This document shows positions 39,207-50,854 of a stretch of 64,000 bases of DNA, piece after piece. Under the pieces are notes generated by a model that made no database searches, was not told the origin of the DNA, and worked only from the letters and a program-made list of their open reading frames with translations. The position numbers and the translations under genes were made by a program. The number at the start of each line of letters is the position of its first letter. Position 1 is the first letter of the stretch. This DNA is from Cucumis sativus (Eukaryota > Streptophyta > Magnoliopsida > Cucurbitales > Cucurbitaceae): the NCBI RefSeq assembly GCF_000004075.3, contig NC_026660.2, forward strand, positions 10,416,001-10,480,000, in the 5' to 3' direction.

Positions 39207-40163
39207 TGCTTGAAAATTAGTTTATGACATCATACCTCTAATCTATAAATCATAATATAAAACTTTAAATCGTGGGGGTTTCCTTGAGTGAAATAGGCAA
39301 TGGTTTAAATATGTCACTTTCTTTTTCTCTCTCAAGCATTTATTAATGACCATATATCTTATTTTGTAACTTGTTTTTGTGCATTCTGTGAGCTTAATTT
39401 AAAAATGAAAAAAAGAAAAACTCTTTTTTGGAAGAAAAAATAAAACTAATTAAATCATATCTACACTGCTATAAAATACTCAAATTTGAAGAGTGGACAT
39501 GAAATTAATTTCTTTTTTATATAAGGATTTCATAAAGTATTTACAAACATAGAACAATTTGTCAAAATTTAGAATCACCTTTTTAGAGTCTAAATCAATA
39601 ATAAATCATTTTGTTAATAAAGATATATTAACGATAGAATATATCATTTCGATGTAGATTTTGTTATATATTTGCTCTAACTCTTTTAAGAAAAATACTA
39701 AATCATTTAATTATTAGTTATGAAAGTGTTACTTGATAGGATTGCCTTACTTTCTAGTCGCGAGGTTCATGAAGTACTTCTTAAGGTAAACAGAGGAACG
39801 AAGTTAACAACTCCAACTCGTCCAACCTTTAACCAACCCTCTTAAAAATCATTAATTAAGATATGAAATTTGCTTAGTTAATTAATTTCCCTTTCTACTA
39901 AATTAATGAATATAACAAATACTTTACTGGAGTAGAGATTGAAAAAGAAGAGGGAGAGTACTCTGGGGAAGTATTAATATATATAGAAAAAATTGATAGC
40001 AAAATATTTGAGAAGGAAGCAATGAAAATGAAAAGAAGAAGAAAAGTTTATGAATAATAATGTGTGAATTAGGGTTATAGAAAGTAGAGGGCAGACCAAA
40101 AGAAGAAGAAAGAGCATTGTAATATTATTATCACAAAGTCACAAACGTATGGGACTCATTCAA

Positions 40164-40188
40164 ACACACACACACACACACACACACA
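40164..40188. repeat. (CA)n microsatellite
   Basis: About twelve uninterrupted CA units lie roughly 660 bases upstream of the ZAT gene ATG. Confidence 0.95.
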
Positions 40189-40712
40189 ATAGAGAGTTCA
40201 CAACCAAAGTCTCAAGCAATAATATAAAAATAAAAAGAATGAGGTGGCGCATATAAAGGGCGTGAGAAAGCAGAAATTAAAAGCCATAAACACAAACCCC
40301 TTTCAACTCATCCCAACTAGCTTTTCTTGTTTTTTCGCCAATTTAGGTTGCCACTTGAAGCAACAAATTAAATTAAATTGATTATCAAGTTTTTTAGGTA
40401 CCAAAATAAAATTACTTCCCTACATCTACTTATATAAACTTGTTCCATTAGTGTTATAAGTTGTCTTTCTCTTTTTGCTTTTTCTATATAGTTGGATTGA
40501 ATTGGAAAGAATATTTAAGTAAATTACAAGTGTAATTCGAATAATAGGAAGATGATACGAAAAATTCTTTTTCTCTAACCAATACTTGATAAAAGAGCAG
40601 TCTAAACTATTATTTATAATTGGAAAAGAAAAAGTCACTCATACTGTTAACATTACATGGAACTCTTTTTTCTCTCTCACGAGTGGGCGGCTTTCAACCC
40701 TTCATTACTAAT

Positions 40713-40846
40713 ATTATAAATATTATATATACACACACCCACCATTTCCTACTCTCTCACTCCTCACTTCTTTCTTTCTTTCTCTCTCTCTCTTTCTTAC
40801 TTTTCTCACTTCAATCCTTACAAAAGTTTTGATTTTGATTGCTTTC
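40713..40846 (+). promoter_or_regulatory. Core promoter and CT-rich leader of the ZAT gene
   Basis: An attataaatattatatata stretch at about 40713-40731 can serve as TATA box, about 115-135 bases before the ATG. Between them is a strong CT repeat (tctttctttctttctctctctctctttctt), a common feature of plant 5' leaders downstream of the transcription start. The ATG at 40847 is the first in frame; the frame upstream to 40829 has only a TTG. Confidence 0.5.
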
Positions 40847-41812
40847 ATGGAAACCCCAGATGAGTTTATGCCTTCAAATCATCAAATCCATTCTATTCTT
40901 TCCCTTAAACGCCGCCGCCGTAACAAGCGTTTACGCCTCCTTTCTTCCCCTCCCGATACTACTTCTTCCTCCTCTTGCGGCGGCACCGACGAATTCCCTG
41001 CCCCTTCCTCTTCCATCTCTGGCGGTGACACCAATAATAATAATAATAACAATAATCTCCTTCTTCATCATCATCATCATCATCATGACGATCATCATGA
41101 AATCAGTACTGAAGAGGAAGAAGATATGGCTAATTGTTTGATTCTTTTAGCTCAAGGAGATTCCGCCGTCCACCGCCGACCAACGGCCCAAAATTTTCAA
41201 CACCCTCTCAAAATTAATCCCAAAACATCATTCAATTTTGAGATGGCTAAAACCACCTCTGGATTTTATGTTTACGAGTGTAAGACTTGTAATCGGACTT
41301 TCCCTTCTTTTCAAGCCCTCGGCGGCCACCGCGCTAGCCATAAGAAGCCGAAGACGACGACGATGGCCACCGCCCTGGAGGATCAACCAGAAGAGCCACA
41401 ATTGATCAAAATTGCGGCATCTCCAGTACAGATTCCAACCAAAACGGTGACTGCAGGAGCGAATTTTCAAACCCACAAGGGCGGAAAAGTACACGAGTGC
41501 TCTATATGTGGATTGGAATTCACTTCAGGTCAAGCATTGGGAGGACATATGAGGAGACATAGAGCTACAACCGCCGTGTCAAGCGCACAACAAGTAGTCG
41601 TGGCTACGAACACGGAGGAGGATAATAATACTAATCATCACCATCACCATCGTCATCGTAATTCCGTTGAGAGGAAGGAAAGAAACATTCTAGAATTGGA
41701 TCTGAATTTACCAGCGCCGGAGGAAGATCTCCGGGAGACAAAGTTTCAATTTACGGCAACTCCACAAACAATCGTCTTCTCAGCACCAACACTTGTGGAT
41801 TGTCATTATTGA
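40847..41812 (+). CDS. C2H2 zinc-finger repressor, ZAT5-like
   Basis: Single exon, 321 residues. Two plant-type fingers each have the QALGGH signature: [20 protein letters not shown] and [21 protein letters not shown] basic nuclear signal, [10 protein letters not shown], lies near residue 22. The L-box-like [16 protein letters not shown] lies about 80 residues further on. The C-terminal EAR motif [10 protein letters not shown] marks an active repressor that recruits TOPLESS-type corepressors. Low-complexity inserts include an eight-Asn run, a seven-His run and a second His-rich stretch, encoded by AAT and CAT/CAC repeats. Intronless structure, two fingers and the EAR near the end place it in the C1-2i ZAT family, nearest in layout to ZAT5. 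Family members act in stress and defence responses; the target genes here cannot be inferred. Confidence 0.94.
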   Translation: METPDEFMPSNHQIHSILSLKRRRRNKRLRLLSSPPDTTSSSSCGGTDEFPAPSSSISGGDTNNNNNNNNLLLHHHHHHHDDHHEISTEEEEDMANCLILLAQGDSAVHRRPTAQNFQHPLKINPKTSFNFEMAKTTSGFYVYECKTCNRTFPSFQALGGHRASHKKPKTTTMATALEDQPEEPQLIKIAASPVQIPTKTVTAGANFQTHKGGKVHECSICGLEFTSGQALGGHMRRHRATTAVSSAQQVVVATNTEEDNNTNHHHHHRHRNSVERKERNILELDLNLPAPEEDLRETKFQFTATPQTIVFSAPTLVDCHY

Positions 41813-44800
41813 AGAAGAAGAAAAAAAAAAAAGAAGCAACAACAACGATCCGGCCGGCCAAATATTGGGGGGGGGGGTTAAATTGTGAATTGTGTTTTTT
41901 TATTTTTTATTTTAAAATTTCTTTTAATTACAGTTACTTATTATTATTATATATAGTGATTAAATATATTCTTTGAAGCTATATATATATAAAAGAGAAA
42001 AGAAATATTTGGTTATCTACCCATTGAAATTGAGTAAGAGTATGGTTAGTTGGGTGTGTCTTCTTATTATGGTTACCTGTTTTCATTCATGAAAAGTGGG
42101 TGATTTTTTATGTCACTTTTTTTTACCTATATTTGTTTTAAAATAACAAAAAAGATATAATTTTTATCTTAAAAATAGTAAACAGTGAAAGAAAAAAAAG
42201 AAGAGAAAATGTGATGAGATGAGATGGGGGTTAGGGTTTGGCAGCTCCACCACCAGATTTAAAAGCTGTTGTTTTGCATATGCTTTGCTTGGCTTCTACA
42301 TATGACTCTCTCACTCAGTCTCTCTCTCATATTAAATGACAAAAAAAATACATGGATGGCAGGCTGAGTTGGTAACTAAGCTATGCCAAATGGATCCACC
42401 TGTCTGTCTCTGTTGGTGGGTTATTGTATTTTAAAAAGAAAAGAAAAGAAAGAGAAGAGAATAGTACAGCTCAAATTGAGTTCTAAGCCTAAGTGAAGTG
42501 ACCAACTGTATTATCCTAAACCCTTATTATCTTATAATAGAAGCTAACTTTTTAAAACAAACATTGGGAAAAGGGTTGTGTTGGGTCCCACTCATCCTTC
42601 GGTAGGTCCTACTCCTTCCGTCCCCTTCGTTATTCCCGATAATGACTCTCTCTCAACCTCTTTACCTCTAACCCATTGGGCTTTGGATAAGTGGGCCTCC
42701 TCTCAGGTCCATTCCTTCCTGGGCCCACCTTTCCTTTTGTTGGTTGGGTTCTGGGTTGCCACGTGTTTACCTCTTCCTCTACTTACACTACTTCCACTCA
42801 CACTCGGTAACTCATTTTAGTACCTTCATCTACTTACATGGCCATGCCATCAAAAGTACGAAACTTTGTTAACACGAATCTAGTTCAATTTGTTTAGATA
42901 TGTACTATACATTTCTAAAGATGATGTTTGAATTTTTCCTGTTGTTAATATGAGAATTAGACCCAAAGTGTTAGTAGGTATAACACAATGTAAAAGAAGT
43001 TTAATTTGTAGTAAAATTTAGATCTACCTCTTTGGAGTCTATCAATGATAATAAACCTCAATCCTTATTAAGCAACAGATTCTTCGTTGGATTCGACGTT
43101 TGTTCTAGCCATTGCGAATAAACAATTGGTAGAACTTTGCAACTTGTTAGAAGGTGGGGATTTATTATATGCTTCCCCCACAATAGCTGAAGTGAACCCT
43201 TTAGAACAGTTGCTAAGCTTTGGGTCTCATGTATGAGTAGAAATTCATCCTACAATCTCCCCCCCATCTTGTCTTATGTACTTCCCTTTGCATTTCTGCT
43301 AACTGAACTTGATTCCACCGACCATACCATTGATAGGAGCTTTTGTTGCTAATAAAATTTGTTATATTTGTAAGTTATTTAAAATTTTTCTGTACGTCAA
43401 ATTATTCATAGAAGCTTGTTTACAAGGCTAAAATACAATTAGAATTTAAGTGATATGTTAAATTTATCTGGGAATGAGATCACGAAGATGATGTGAAAGA
43501 GAAGTGAGTTGAAAACGGTGGAAAAAGAACGTAATATGGGTTAGATTACAAATGGAAACCGAAGTTCTCAATCTAAAAACATGAGTTTGAGAGTACAACC
43601 CGTTACAATCTGTCAGAAAACACCATATTACTGTTAAAAGTGTCACCCGAAGCAATTATCCAAACAGAAAATAAAACTTAGTGACATTATTGTGTTTGTA
43701 TCCATCACATTCGTTTCACATACAAAAAAAATCAAATAATATATCATGTCAAAGGAATGGAAGAGAGGAAAGAGAGGTTAGCATTGATTCTCTTTGCATT
43801 TAAACACATAAAGTTGATATCCATTTGTTCATTATAACTGTATGCTCAATTATTTTGCAAAACCTATAGTGAGGATGATTGGGCGAACATCTAATAATAT
43901 ACTTTTATAGGTCAAGCTTTTGAATTAATTTCATTCACAGACTTAGGTGAAAGTTAGGAAAGCCTAACACATATATGTGTATGAATTGCATTTGTTTAGG
44001 GATTCTTTTATGGGTCCAAATAAAAGAAGAAGGTTCATGATTAGCACATGCATGTTGTATCAACCCTAATCCCCCATCTTATCAAATATCAAAACTTTAG
44101 TACTATGTAGATTTTACAGAACATAAAGGAAAAGGGCCACTATTTTAGAACATGATTTGATATTGACATTATTCATATATACACACACATATATATAGGT
44201 GAAAACATATGGCAGACTTACTGACAAATGAGAAGATGACAAGTGGACACTTTGCAGTTGTAACATCTGACAAGAAAATTAAAATGTTTGGTCTGGTTGG
44301 GCTGGCAAAATGCAATGTAAGCAAATCTTAATAATCTAAAATGGGAGCAATATTTGGTGTATACTATACTATCTATCTTAATTTAATTAGAAGTGCTACA
44401 TATTTATATTTATTGAGCAATACCAACTTTCTAACTTCTCCTCCATCCATCACATTTATCAAATAACTCTCAATCTTTTTCTTAAGAAAATATATTCATA
44501 CTCCTTTCGTCATTAATTGCTTGTAGTAACGTATTATAAAAGTTAATAATGAACAAAAGAAATTGATACTACAGTAGTACTAATTTTTATCACAATCTTT
44601 CCTTTACTTTATATCCGCTTTGTAATTAGCTCCATTTACAAGAAACTCAATCTTATAACTAACCAAATTTAAGATATATTAATCTCATACTTATGTAAAG
44701 AATTTAGAGAATAAAATTAATGTTTAGAAAATGAAAAGAGGAAAATATAATAAAAGTAAACTAAAAAGTAGAACCGACAAAAGAGAGCGGTTAAAATAAA

Positions 44801-45793
44801 GAAATTAGAAGAGGAGATAAAGCGGTTGAAAAGTAAATGGGTACAACCCGACCCACTACTGCTCTGTTTTGCCGTCTAATTGTTTCAAGGGATAGTTGCA
44901 AATTTAGCCATTAAATGCAAAATAATTAAGTATATAGCAACATGTTAAAAAAATTACAAATATAGCAAAATTTATCAAATTCTATCAATAATAGAAGTCT
45001 ATCACCGATAGATCATGTTGTAAATATTGATCTATCATTGATAGGTCATACAAATCTATCAGTGATATAAGTCTATCAGCGATAGTTTGACTATATTTGC
45101 AATTTTTTTAAAATGTTGTTATATCTTTAATTATTATTTCTAAAATGTCATCAATTATAATTACCCTTGTTTCAATACCTGACCATCATCTCTCAAAACC
45201 CAACCCAAATAACTCCACCTTTTTCTAAACAAATATTATTGGTTTTAAAGTAAAAAGTGCATTTTTGTTTTAACAGTGGTATATATTTTTCTAATTCGTC
45301 TGTGTTTTTGTTCTTTTTGGAACAAATACTAGTTTATATCGATTTAAATCTTAAACGGGTGATTGTATCAATTTAACTTGTCTAAACAAAATATAATGCA
45401 CGCGTTTAAATTGATATAAACTCTAAATTTTCAGGTATAATTCGAAAATTTTCTTATTTATTTTTGTAATATCCATTCTATTGAGTTTAAGCAGCCATCA
45501 TTGGTTTAAGAGTAAATATCATTTGGATGTTTTATGTTTTCAACTTTATTTGATCTCTTCTTTTCTTCAACTTTTAGTTTGGTTTTGTATATATAGTTCA
45601 CGTACCTTTTTTTTTTTTTTAGAAATAATCAATTTTTTTGTTTAGTGCATCCTCTTAAAAGTATGGACAAAAATAAAGGTAAAATTTGAGAATATGTAGT
45701 CTAAGAATAACATTTAAACTTTAGTTTAAAAATAAAGTGTGAAATGCTAAATCTTGACGTTTTATATCTTTACAATTGAATTACATTCAATGA
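41813..45793. other. Intergenic region between ZAT and tRNA-Val
   Basis: ZAT 3' UTR comes first, with an A-rich tract (41820-41833), a ccggccggcc palindrome near 41850 and a run of nine G near 41870. No gene is supported in the rest. The 80-codon frame at 42578-42820 is Pro/Leu-rich, without family resemblance. A MITE-like inverted repeat (44905-45150) is listed separately. Confidence 0.5.
44905..45150. mobile_element. MITE-like inverted-repeat element
   Basis: The arm at about 44920-44969 (aattaagtatatagcaacat, then a ttaaaaaaattacaaatatagcaaa stretch) is the near-complement of the arm at about 45086-45139 (tttgactatatttgcaattt, then taaaatgttgttatatc). Between them are several short palindromic ctatcantgatag units. 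The whole could fold into a long hairpin. Small size, AT-richness and lack of coding fit a miniature DNA transposon; target duplication was not resolved. Confidence 0.7.
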
Positions 45794-45866
45794 GTTGCTG
45801 TGGTGTAGTGGTTATCACGTCAGTCTTACACACTGAAGGTCCCCAGTTCGATCCTGGGCAGCAACA
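45794..45866 (+). tRNA. tRNA-Val (anticodon UAC)
   Basis: A 73-nt cloverleaf. The acceptor stem GTTGCTG pairs with CAGCAAC, followed by discriminator A. The D-arm carries TGGTGTAGTGGTTATCA with internal A-box, the anticodon loop is CTTACAC (anticodon TAC, valine GUA), and the T-arm is CCCCAGTTCGATCCTGGG with a canonical B-box. There is no intron and no encoded CCA, as expected for a nuclear gene. A T-run directly after the gene (ctttttttaac) is a fitting RNA polymerase III terminator. Confidence 0.96.
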
Positions 45867-46525
45867 CTTTTTTTAACTAACAAATTGTTTCTTCAAAGTT
45901 TACAAGAAACAAGGTAAGGTAAGAATTAATTTTTATTGGAGGATGGTAGAAGCTTGAATCTTTGTCAACTTCTAGTAAAAATGAATACTTATTTGGTGAA
46001 GTAGAAAGATCAATTTATAAAATTGTGCTATAAATTTATTTAAGTACAAGACCAACTCATAGGGATGGATACAATTGAATGAATGTCTAATACTTTTAAC
46101 CCTATATAAATTACAATTGGAATAAAATTTTAATTTTGGAGATAACAATATAAACAATGAATATAAGTTCATAGATTCTCAAAACACTCTATTTTGATAT
46201 GATTCACCAAACTTTTAGTTTCTATTGCCCAATTGACAAATCTCTAACTTTGATAAAAAGTAAAAGTATATGTATATTGTTAATCTAACTATATTTTAAA
46301 TTTACATAAATATCCATAAGTTTGTTGATATATATCCATGAAATTAAAACCCCAATGCCTTTATAAGACATCAATATTTTAATCTACAAAGATTTGATTT
46401 GTAAATCAAGTGAACTACTCAACTGTTTCTCCATAAGAGAGAAGAAGAAAAATTCACGTAGTCTTCTTCTACATTGAAATAAACCAACAGATAGATTTGC
46501 AAAACCAAGCACGATTCAAAAGAAA
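45867..46525. other. Spacer between tRNA-Val and the small membrane-protein gene
   Basis: AT-rich sequence, probably including the 3' UTR of the minus-strand gene that follows. Apart from the polymerase III T-run at the start, no structured feature or coding frame is seen. Confidence 0.5.
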
Positions 46526-46813
46526 TCACTTCTTGGTGTAAGTTTGATGGTCGGGTCCAACGTCTCGGGAGCCAGTGTTAATATAAGGACCTCGAAAAGT
46601 GGCCTGCGGCGAAAGCGGCTTTGTCGGATCTATAACTGGTTTTTTCGAAGACCTGAATCGTAATCCTTTTCAATGTTAACTTCTCCAAATTCATCCATTC
46701 ATTAAAGGAATGAAATTGTCATTTACTTACGCCATGTAAAAGGGAAATGCTAATCCAGCAGATGCAAAGGCTATCAGCCCAACGGCAACAATCAAATTCC
46801 GACGCCGTGTCAT
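46526..46813 (-). CDS. Conserved-looking 69-residue single-pass membrane protein
   Basis: Two coding exons on the minus strand, 46731-46813 and 46526-46652; 210 nt, 69 residues, too short for simple ORF scans. The start is MTRRRNLIVAVGLIAFASAG; a hydrophobic helix spans about residues 6-27, with positive residues before it (so probably N-terminus inside). The tail is hydrophilic and Pro/Gly-rich: KKPVIDPTKPLSPQATFRGP, then YINTGSRDVGPDHQTYTKK and stop. Splice sites match consensus (GC|gtaagt; cag|G). The helix-plus-RGPY-x-NTGSRD arrangement feels like a conserved plant protein, but I cannot name a function. A leader exon ends at 48090 with a good donor. Between it and the ATG the frame stays open for about 25 codons without an ATG, back to a TGA at 48143-48145. 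Mitochondrial or ER membrane are both possible. Confidence 0.75.
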
Positions 46814-48240
46814 CAAGTTTTCTATGAGTGAACTGAAAAGAAATCTATAGAATGAGTGACAATTTCCATGTAATTCAATCTAATCTCACCTACTAATTCT
46901 AATTTATTGGCCAAAGAGGCAAAGAAATGAATTTATCATTCGATTTGGATAACTTCAAGAAAGAGAAAAAGAGCTACTACCCCTACACATAAATGGTACT
47001 AATCATTGGAATAGTTTTCTTGCTTGATTCGATGATCCTCAATACAGAAGAAATAGTTCAAGAATTACTAAATATTCTCCTATAGGAGTGCATCCAAAAA
47101 AAATGATTTGATCGAGTACCGAGGAGTCAAAAACTAATAGTAATATAAAGGTGAAGTATTTTTAAGCAATTAAAAAGTTGATTCAAACAAAATCTAACTC
47201 TACCATCGCCAGGTTAAGAAGACAAATAAATTGGCAAATACTAGATTGCTTCCTCCTTTTTTGTTTTAATAAAGAACAGGTATTCTGGTTTTGAAAAGTT
47301 CAACAAAAAGGCCTCAAGTGCTTATCATCGGCTAAAAAGAAAAGAGGAAAGAACAAAACACAGGAGCCAAGACAGTAAGGAAAAGACTAGAAACATTTAG
47401 ATGTATAACTGTAAAGGCAGACAGCAATTGATATTCTGTAAACTTAACCTGCTACAAAGAACTTTATCATACAAGAAACTACCAACCACCTTGAGTTGAC
47501 AAGAAGAAGAGAAAATGCTTTACAGAAATCAAATCAAAATTTATCGCCCACACCCCACAATATGAATTGTTTGAAACAAGTGTGTCAGATACTCTAACTT
47601 CGAGAATATCATAATGAACAAATTCCATAATTAATCTACCCAATATGAGATGAGATTATGTGAAATGACAACTTCTGAAATCCTGCAGCATTCTCAATTA
47701 ATGACCAAGAGAGCTAAATAAGGATCCACAAGTACTAGAAAATCATAGCACTTCCGCAGCTAATCTTAAACTGAGAAACTTAAGCCTCAATCTCCATGGA
47801 CACATACGCAAATCCAGATACAAAAGAACAGATGTTTGAGCACAAAGCAGCAATTTCTTCCGCTAACTAACGCAAATTACAAATATCTGCCTAGTTTGTC
47901 CATAATTGATAATGAAACTCATACATTTAGCAGGTACAAAATCTATCCATGCGGCGAGAAAAACATTAGAATCAAAAGAAACAAATGGAAATTAAAGCAA
48001 CACCAAAGGAATCGAGAATGAATAAAAAAAAAAAAAAGTAAAGTAGAAAAAAACCCTAGATGAAAAGTAGAAGAAGACGGGGAGCTTACCGAAGGAATTT
48101 GGGGATGAGAGGAATAAGCGAATGAAGTGAAGAGGAGGTTCTTCAAAGAGAGAACAATGGGACCTGATACGGAAATTGTTGATCCAAGGGGTTCAGCCCT
48201 AAACCATTCCAAGCCCCGGCTGGAAATTAAATTGTAAATA
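46814..48240 (-). other. 5' leader and leader intron of the small membrane-protein gene
   Basis: The leader exon probably lies at about 48090-48240 (minus strand). It ends CCTTCG before gtaagc, and splices to 46832, just 19 bases before the ATG. The intron of about 1.26 kb is AT-rich and carries no gene. Introns in the 5' leader often raise expression in plants. The transcription start was not determined. Confidence 0.5.
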
Positions 48241-49207
48241 CTGGTGTAAAAAAGCGAACCGGATTGGTTTGATTTGGTTCGGTTCGATTGGATCAATTTT
48301 CATTAAAGTTCGTATTGAAGAAGAAGAAGAAGAAGAAGAAGAACATGATAGAGTGCACAATCCAAAAAAAATAAATTCCACCAATATCCAATTTATTTTT
48401 TTCTCAATAAATTTCATTAGACCAAAAAAACAATGGGAAAGAGGTTCTTTTAGGAGGAAAGACAAATTATTTTAATCAATTTTCTCTCTACTGTGTTATT
48501 TTAAACTATACAAAAAAAAGACCCAAAAAGTAAAAATATATTACTTCTTTTAAACCGTTACTTTCTCGTTCATTGAAATTTGTTGAAACCAATATTTACA
48601 CTTTTATCTATGAATTTTCTTAAAATACTCACTTTAGTACATCCTAATTGTTCACTCTTTGTTTGAAAGAATGGTAAATGAATAAGTTTCTATAAATTTT
48701 GAAACATACTTTAGTTTTAGAAAGAATTTTGAAAGATGCAACAAAATTACTATTATTATTATTTAATTAATTTGAATTGAAAAAAAAGATTTAAATAGAA
48801 AAGAATGTTTAAAAGTATATAAACTAAAAGAAAATATAGAAATAAAAATAGGCTGGGTAAGGAATTTGTGAATCTGATTACTGAAAGAAAACATAAATGA
48901 TATAATTTATCTACTTACCATGAACCAGAAATTTGAAATTTTAAACTTGCAAGATTTAAAAACTCTTTTGCTTCTTATCATTCAAGTTATAAAATTGTTT
49001 GGGTATAATAACTTTTGATTCTCTCCCCTCGTATTTATTAAAATGATAAACAAAAATAAAAAGGGGATTGGAGCGGGAAATTTTGTTGGCCATAACATTG
49101 ACCGGCTCACCAAATTTATGACTAAAGAAACCTTTACCAGTCATTGACACTCTCGCCAAAACCAAACCCCCACCGAAACTCCGATCTATATCGTCCAAAT
49201 TCCCATC
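48241..49207. promoter_or_regulatory. Divergent spacer between the membrane-protein and GeBP-like genes
   Basis: About 0.95 kb lie between the inferred leader of the minus-strand gene and the ATG of the plus-strand GeBP-like gene. It carries a GAA trinucleotide repeat (about eight units, 48317-48342) and otherwise AT-rich DNA. Both promoters should be here, but I cannot assign specific elements. Confidence 0.4.
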
Positions 49208-49894
49208 ATGTCAACGCTCCACCGGTCACCGCCGTCCAGCGCCTCTCCCGAAACCCTAACCCAATCCAACAACCAAATCGATCAACTTCATTTCAACGAC
49301 GAAGATGAAATCAATCTCCTGAATTCCTACCTCCAAATCTCCAGATCCGAAAACCCCACCAAGAATTCTCTCCCCACTCTCGATTCTCAGGCCTTCGACC
49401 GCCTTCAGACCGCCGTCGGCCCCAAATTCTCCCACTCCGTCATCGCCGATAAGCTCCACCGACTCAAACTCCTGTACCACAAATTCGCAAGAACAAAGTC
49501 CTTCATCAAAACTCCTCACCAACGTCAGATCCTCGACCTAGGCCGCAGCATCTGGGGAAAATCCCCCACACCTGTAACAAGAAAACCACAGGTAATTTCA
49601 CCTTCAAGGTTACTTTCACGAAGAATCAAACAAAGATCAATCACTAGAAAAGAAGGGGTTGGGGTTGATGTTGATCTGAAGAACTTTCCTGTTCTTGTGG
49701 CTGAATTTTCTCGGCAGTTTCCGGGGAATGGGGTGTGGAGAGATGGGCTGAGGAGAATGAATGAGAAGAATTTGAAGGATATGAATGAGAAATGGGTTTT
49801 GTTGCATATTGAAGGGGCTGAGCTTAAGGCAAGAAGGGCTGCTTTATTGAAGGAGCAACTTAGAACTACAGAAACTAATGAAGATGTGAATTAG
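49208..49894 (+). CDS. GeBP/STOREKEEPER-like DNA-binding protein
   Basis: Single exon, 228 residues. Residues 28-115 resemble the DUF573 domain of GLABROUS1-enhancer-binding and STOREKEEPER proteins: FNDEDEINLLNSYLQI at its start, then FSHSVIADKLHRLKLLYHKF and HQRQILDLGRSIWG. After a basic linker (RLLSRRIKQRSITRKE) comes a C-terminal helical part (VLVAEFSRQF, MNEKWVLLHIEGAELKARRA) in the position of the family's C-terminal dimerisation region. GeBP-type proteins regulate transcription in young tissues and modulate cytokinin response in Arabidopsis. The match is by pattern, with several positions unlike the usual WT.EDEI.LL start, so the family call is less sure than for the other genes. It converges on the CKS copy downstream. 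Confidence 0.75.
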   Translation: MSTLHRSPPSSASPETLTQSNNQIDQLHFNDEDEINLLNSYLQISRSENPTKNSLPTLDSQAFDRLQTAVGPKFSHSVIADKLHRLKLLYHKFARTKSFIKTPHQRQILDLGRSIWGKSPTPVTRKPQVISPSRLLSRRIKQRSITRKEGVGVDVDLKNFPVLVAEFSRQFPGNGVWRDGLRRMNEKNLKDMNEKWVLLHIEGAELKARRAALLKEQLRTTETNEDVN

Positions 49895-50854
49895 AATTAA
49901 TTTCTGATTTGTACAATAGATAGTTACAGACAGAGAGCATTTTGTTATTGTCAATGTTGTTGAGTTCTTCCTTGTATTTTCGATTATGAAGTAATGGCAG
50001 AACTTAGATTAGGAGCACTTGTATTGTATGATTGTATTGTTATTAAATCAGCATGGTCAAGATTTGCTGATCATTTAAGTTTGAGATTATTTTTGTTCTT
50101 TTTTTCAAGGCTCTAAACAAAACAGAAAACAGGTTCCTATTTAGAATTTCGACTCAAAGTAATGATGCACTTAATAAAAAAGTTTAGATTGGTGCTACTA
50201 ATTTTTACTAATTCAACCAATAATTTTATTGGATAATTTTCATGAAAACCAAATCTAATATCTTTGAAATCCTACCATTTTCGTCACAAAAAAAATTGGC
50301 TCATGCGGAATATTCTTATTTACCATTCATTAGTTGAACCGATAGCATTCATCTAAAATTTGAAAGAGATATAACCTTTTCAATACCCAGGCCGCTGAGA
50401 TTCATTTATACTGTTCCAATCTCTTTGGCCTAAATCATAAACCAAAGAATTTAAAACAAATTTCACACCATCCAAATGAGAGATGTATGTGGCAGCAAGC
50501 AGTTCACTAAAGTGGTACAAATTCTCAAGACGGATGTTGCAAAAATGAGAAACTAGCATACACTCATTAAAAGAAAAAGAGCACGATCATGATTCACAAT
50601 CAACAAAATCCATCTTTTGTTATAAAAATAATAGAAGTCACACACCATAAAAATAATTCACCTCTGTACAGAAAGTTAAAGATCAAGATCCATAAAACCC
50701 ATTTTTACTTCTAAATTCAAGGAACCACAGTGTCCGGCAAAGATACGGAGCATATGCATATATATATAAGCCTCCTCTACAAACATACAGAGTTCAAGGT
50801 AAACATAGAAACTCATGCATATTTACTAAGCAAGAGAACCGTAAAATGAAGCAA
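49895..50854. other. 3' spacer between GeBP-like gene and CKS copy
   Basis: 3' UTR of the GeBP-like gene comes first, then AT-rich DNA, then the 3' flank of the minus-strand CKS copy. No further gene or repeat is seen. Confidence 0.5.

Larger units (their letters stand above)
31100..40846. other. Long AT-rich intergenic region
   Basis: The first 200-250 bases are CSD2 3' UTR. The remaining 9.5 kb is very AT-rich and has no gene I can support on either strand. Open frames present (for example 31480-31807, 32114-32359, 34558-34779, 37839-38084) are short and of low complexity or overlap each other. Dinucleotide repeats are frequent: (AT)n at about 33436-33454, (TA)n at about 39174-39200 and (CA)n at about 40164-40188. 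No LTR pair or tRNA was seen. Confidence 0.5.

Noticed and set aside
42210-42440. Possible microRNA precursor near a pyrimidine-rich stretch
   Set aside because: No known mature miRNA sequence and no convincing extended hairpin could be paired by eye.
42578-42820. 80-codon Pro/Leu-rich frame
   Set aside because: Composition explained by a locally C-rich stretch; no conserved pattern or splice context.
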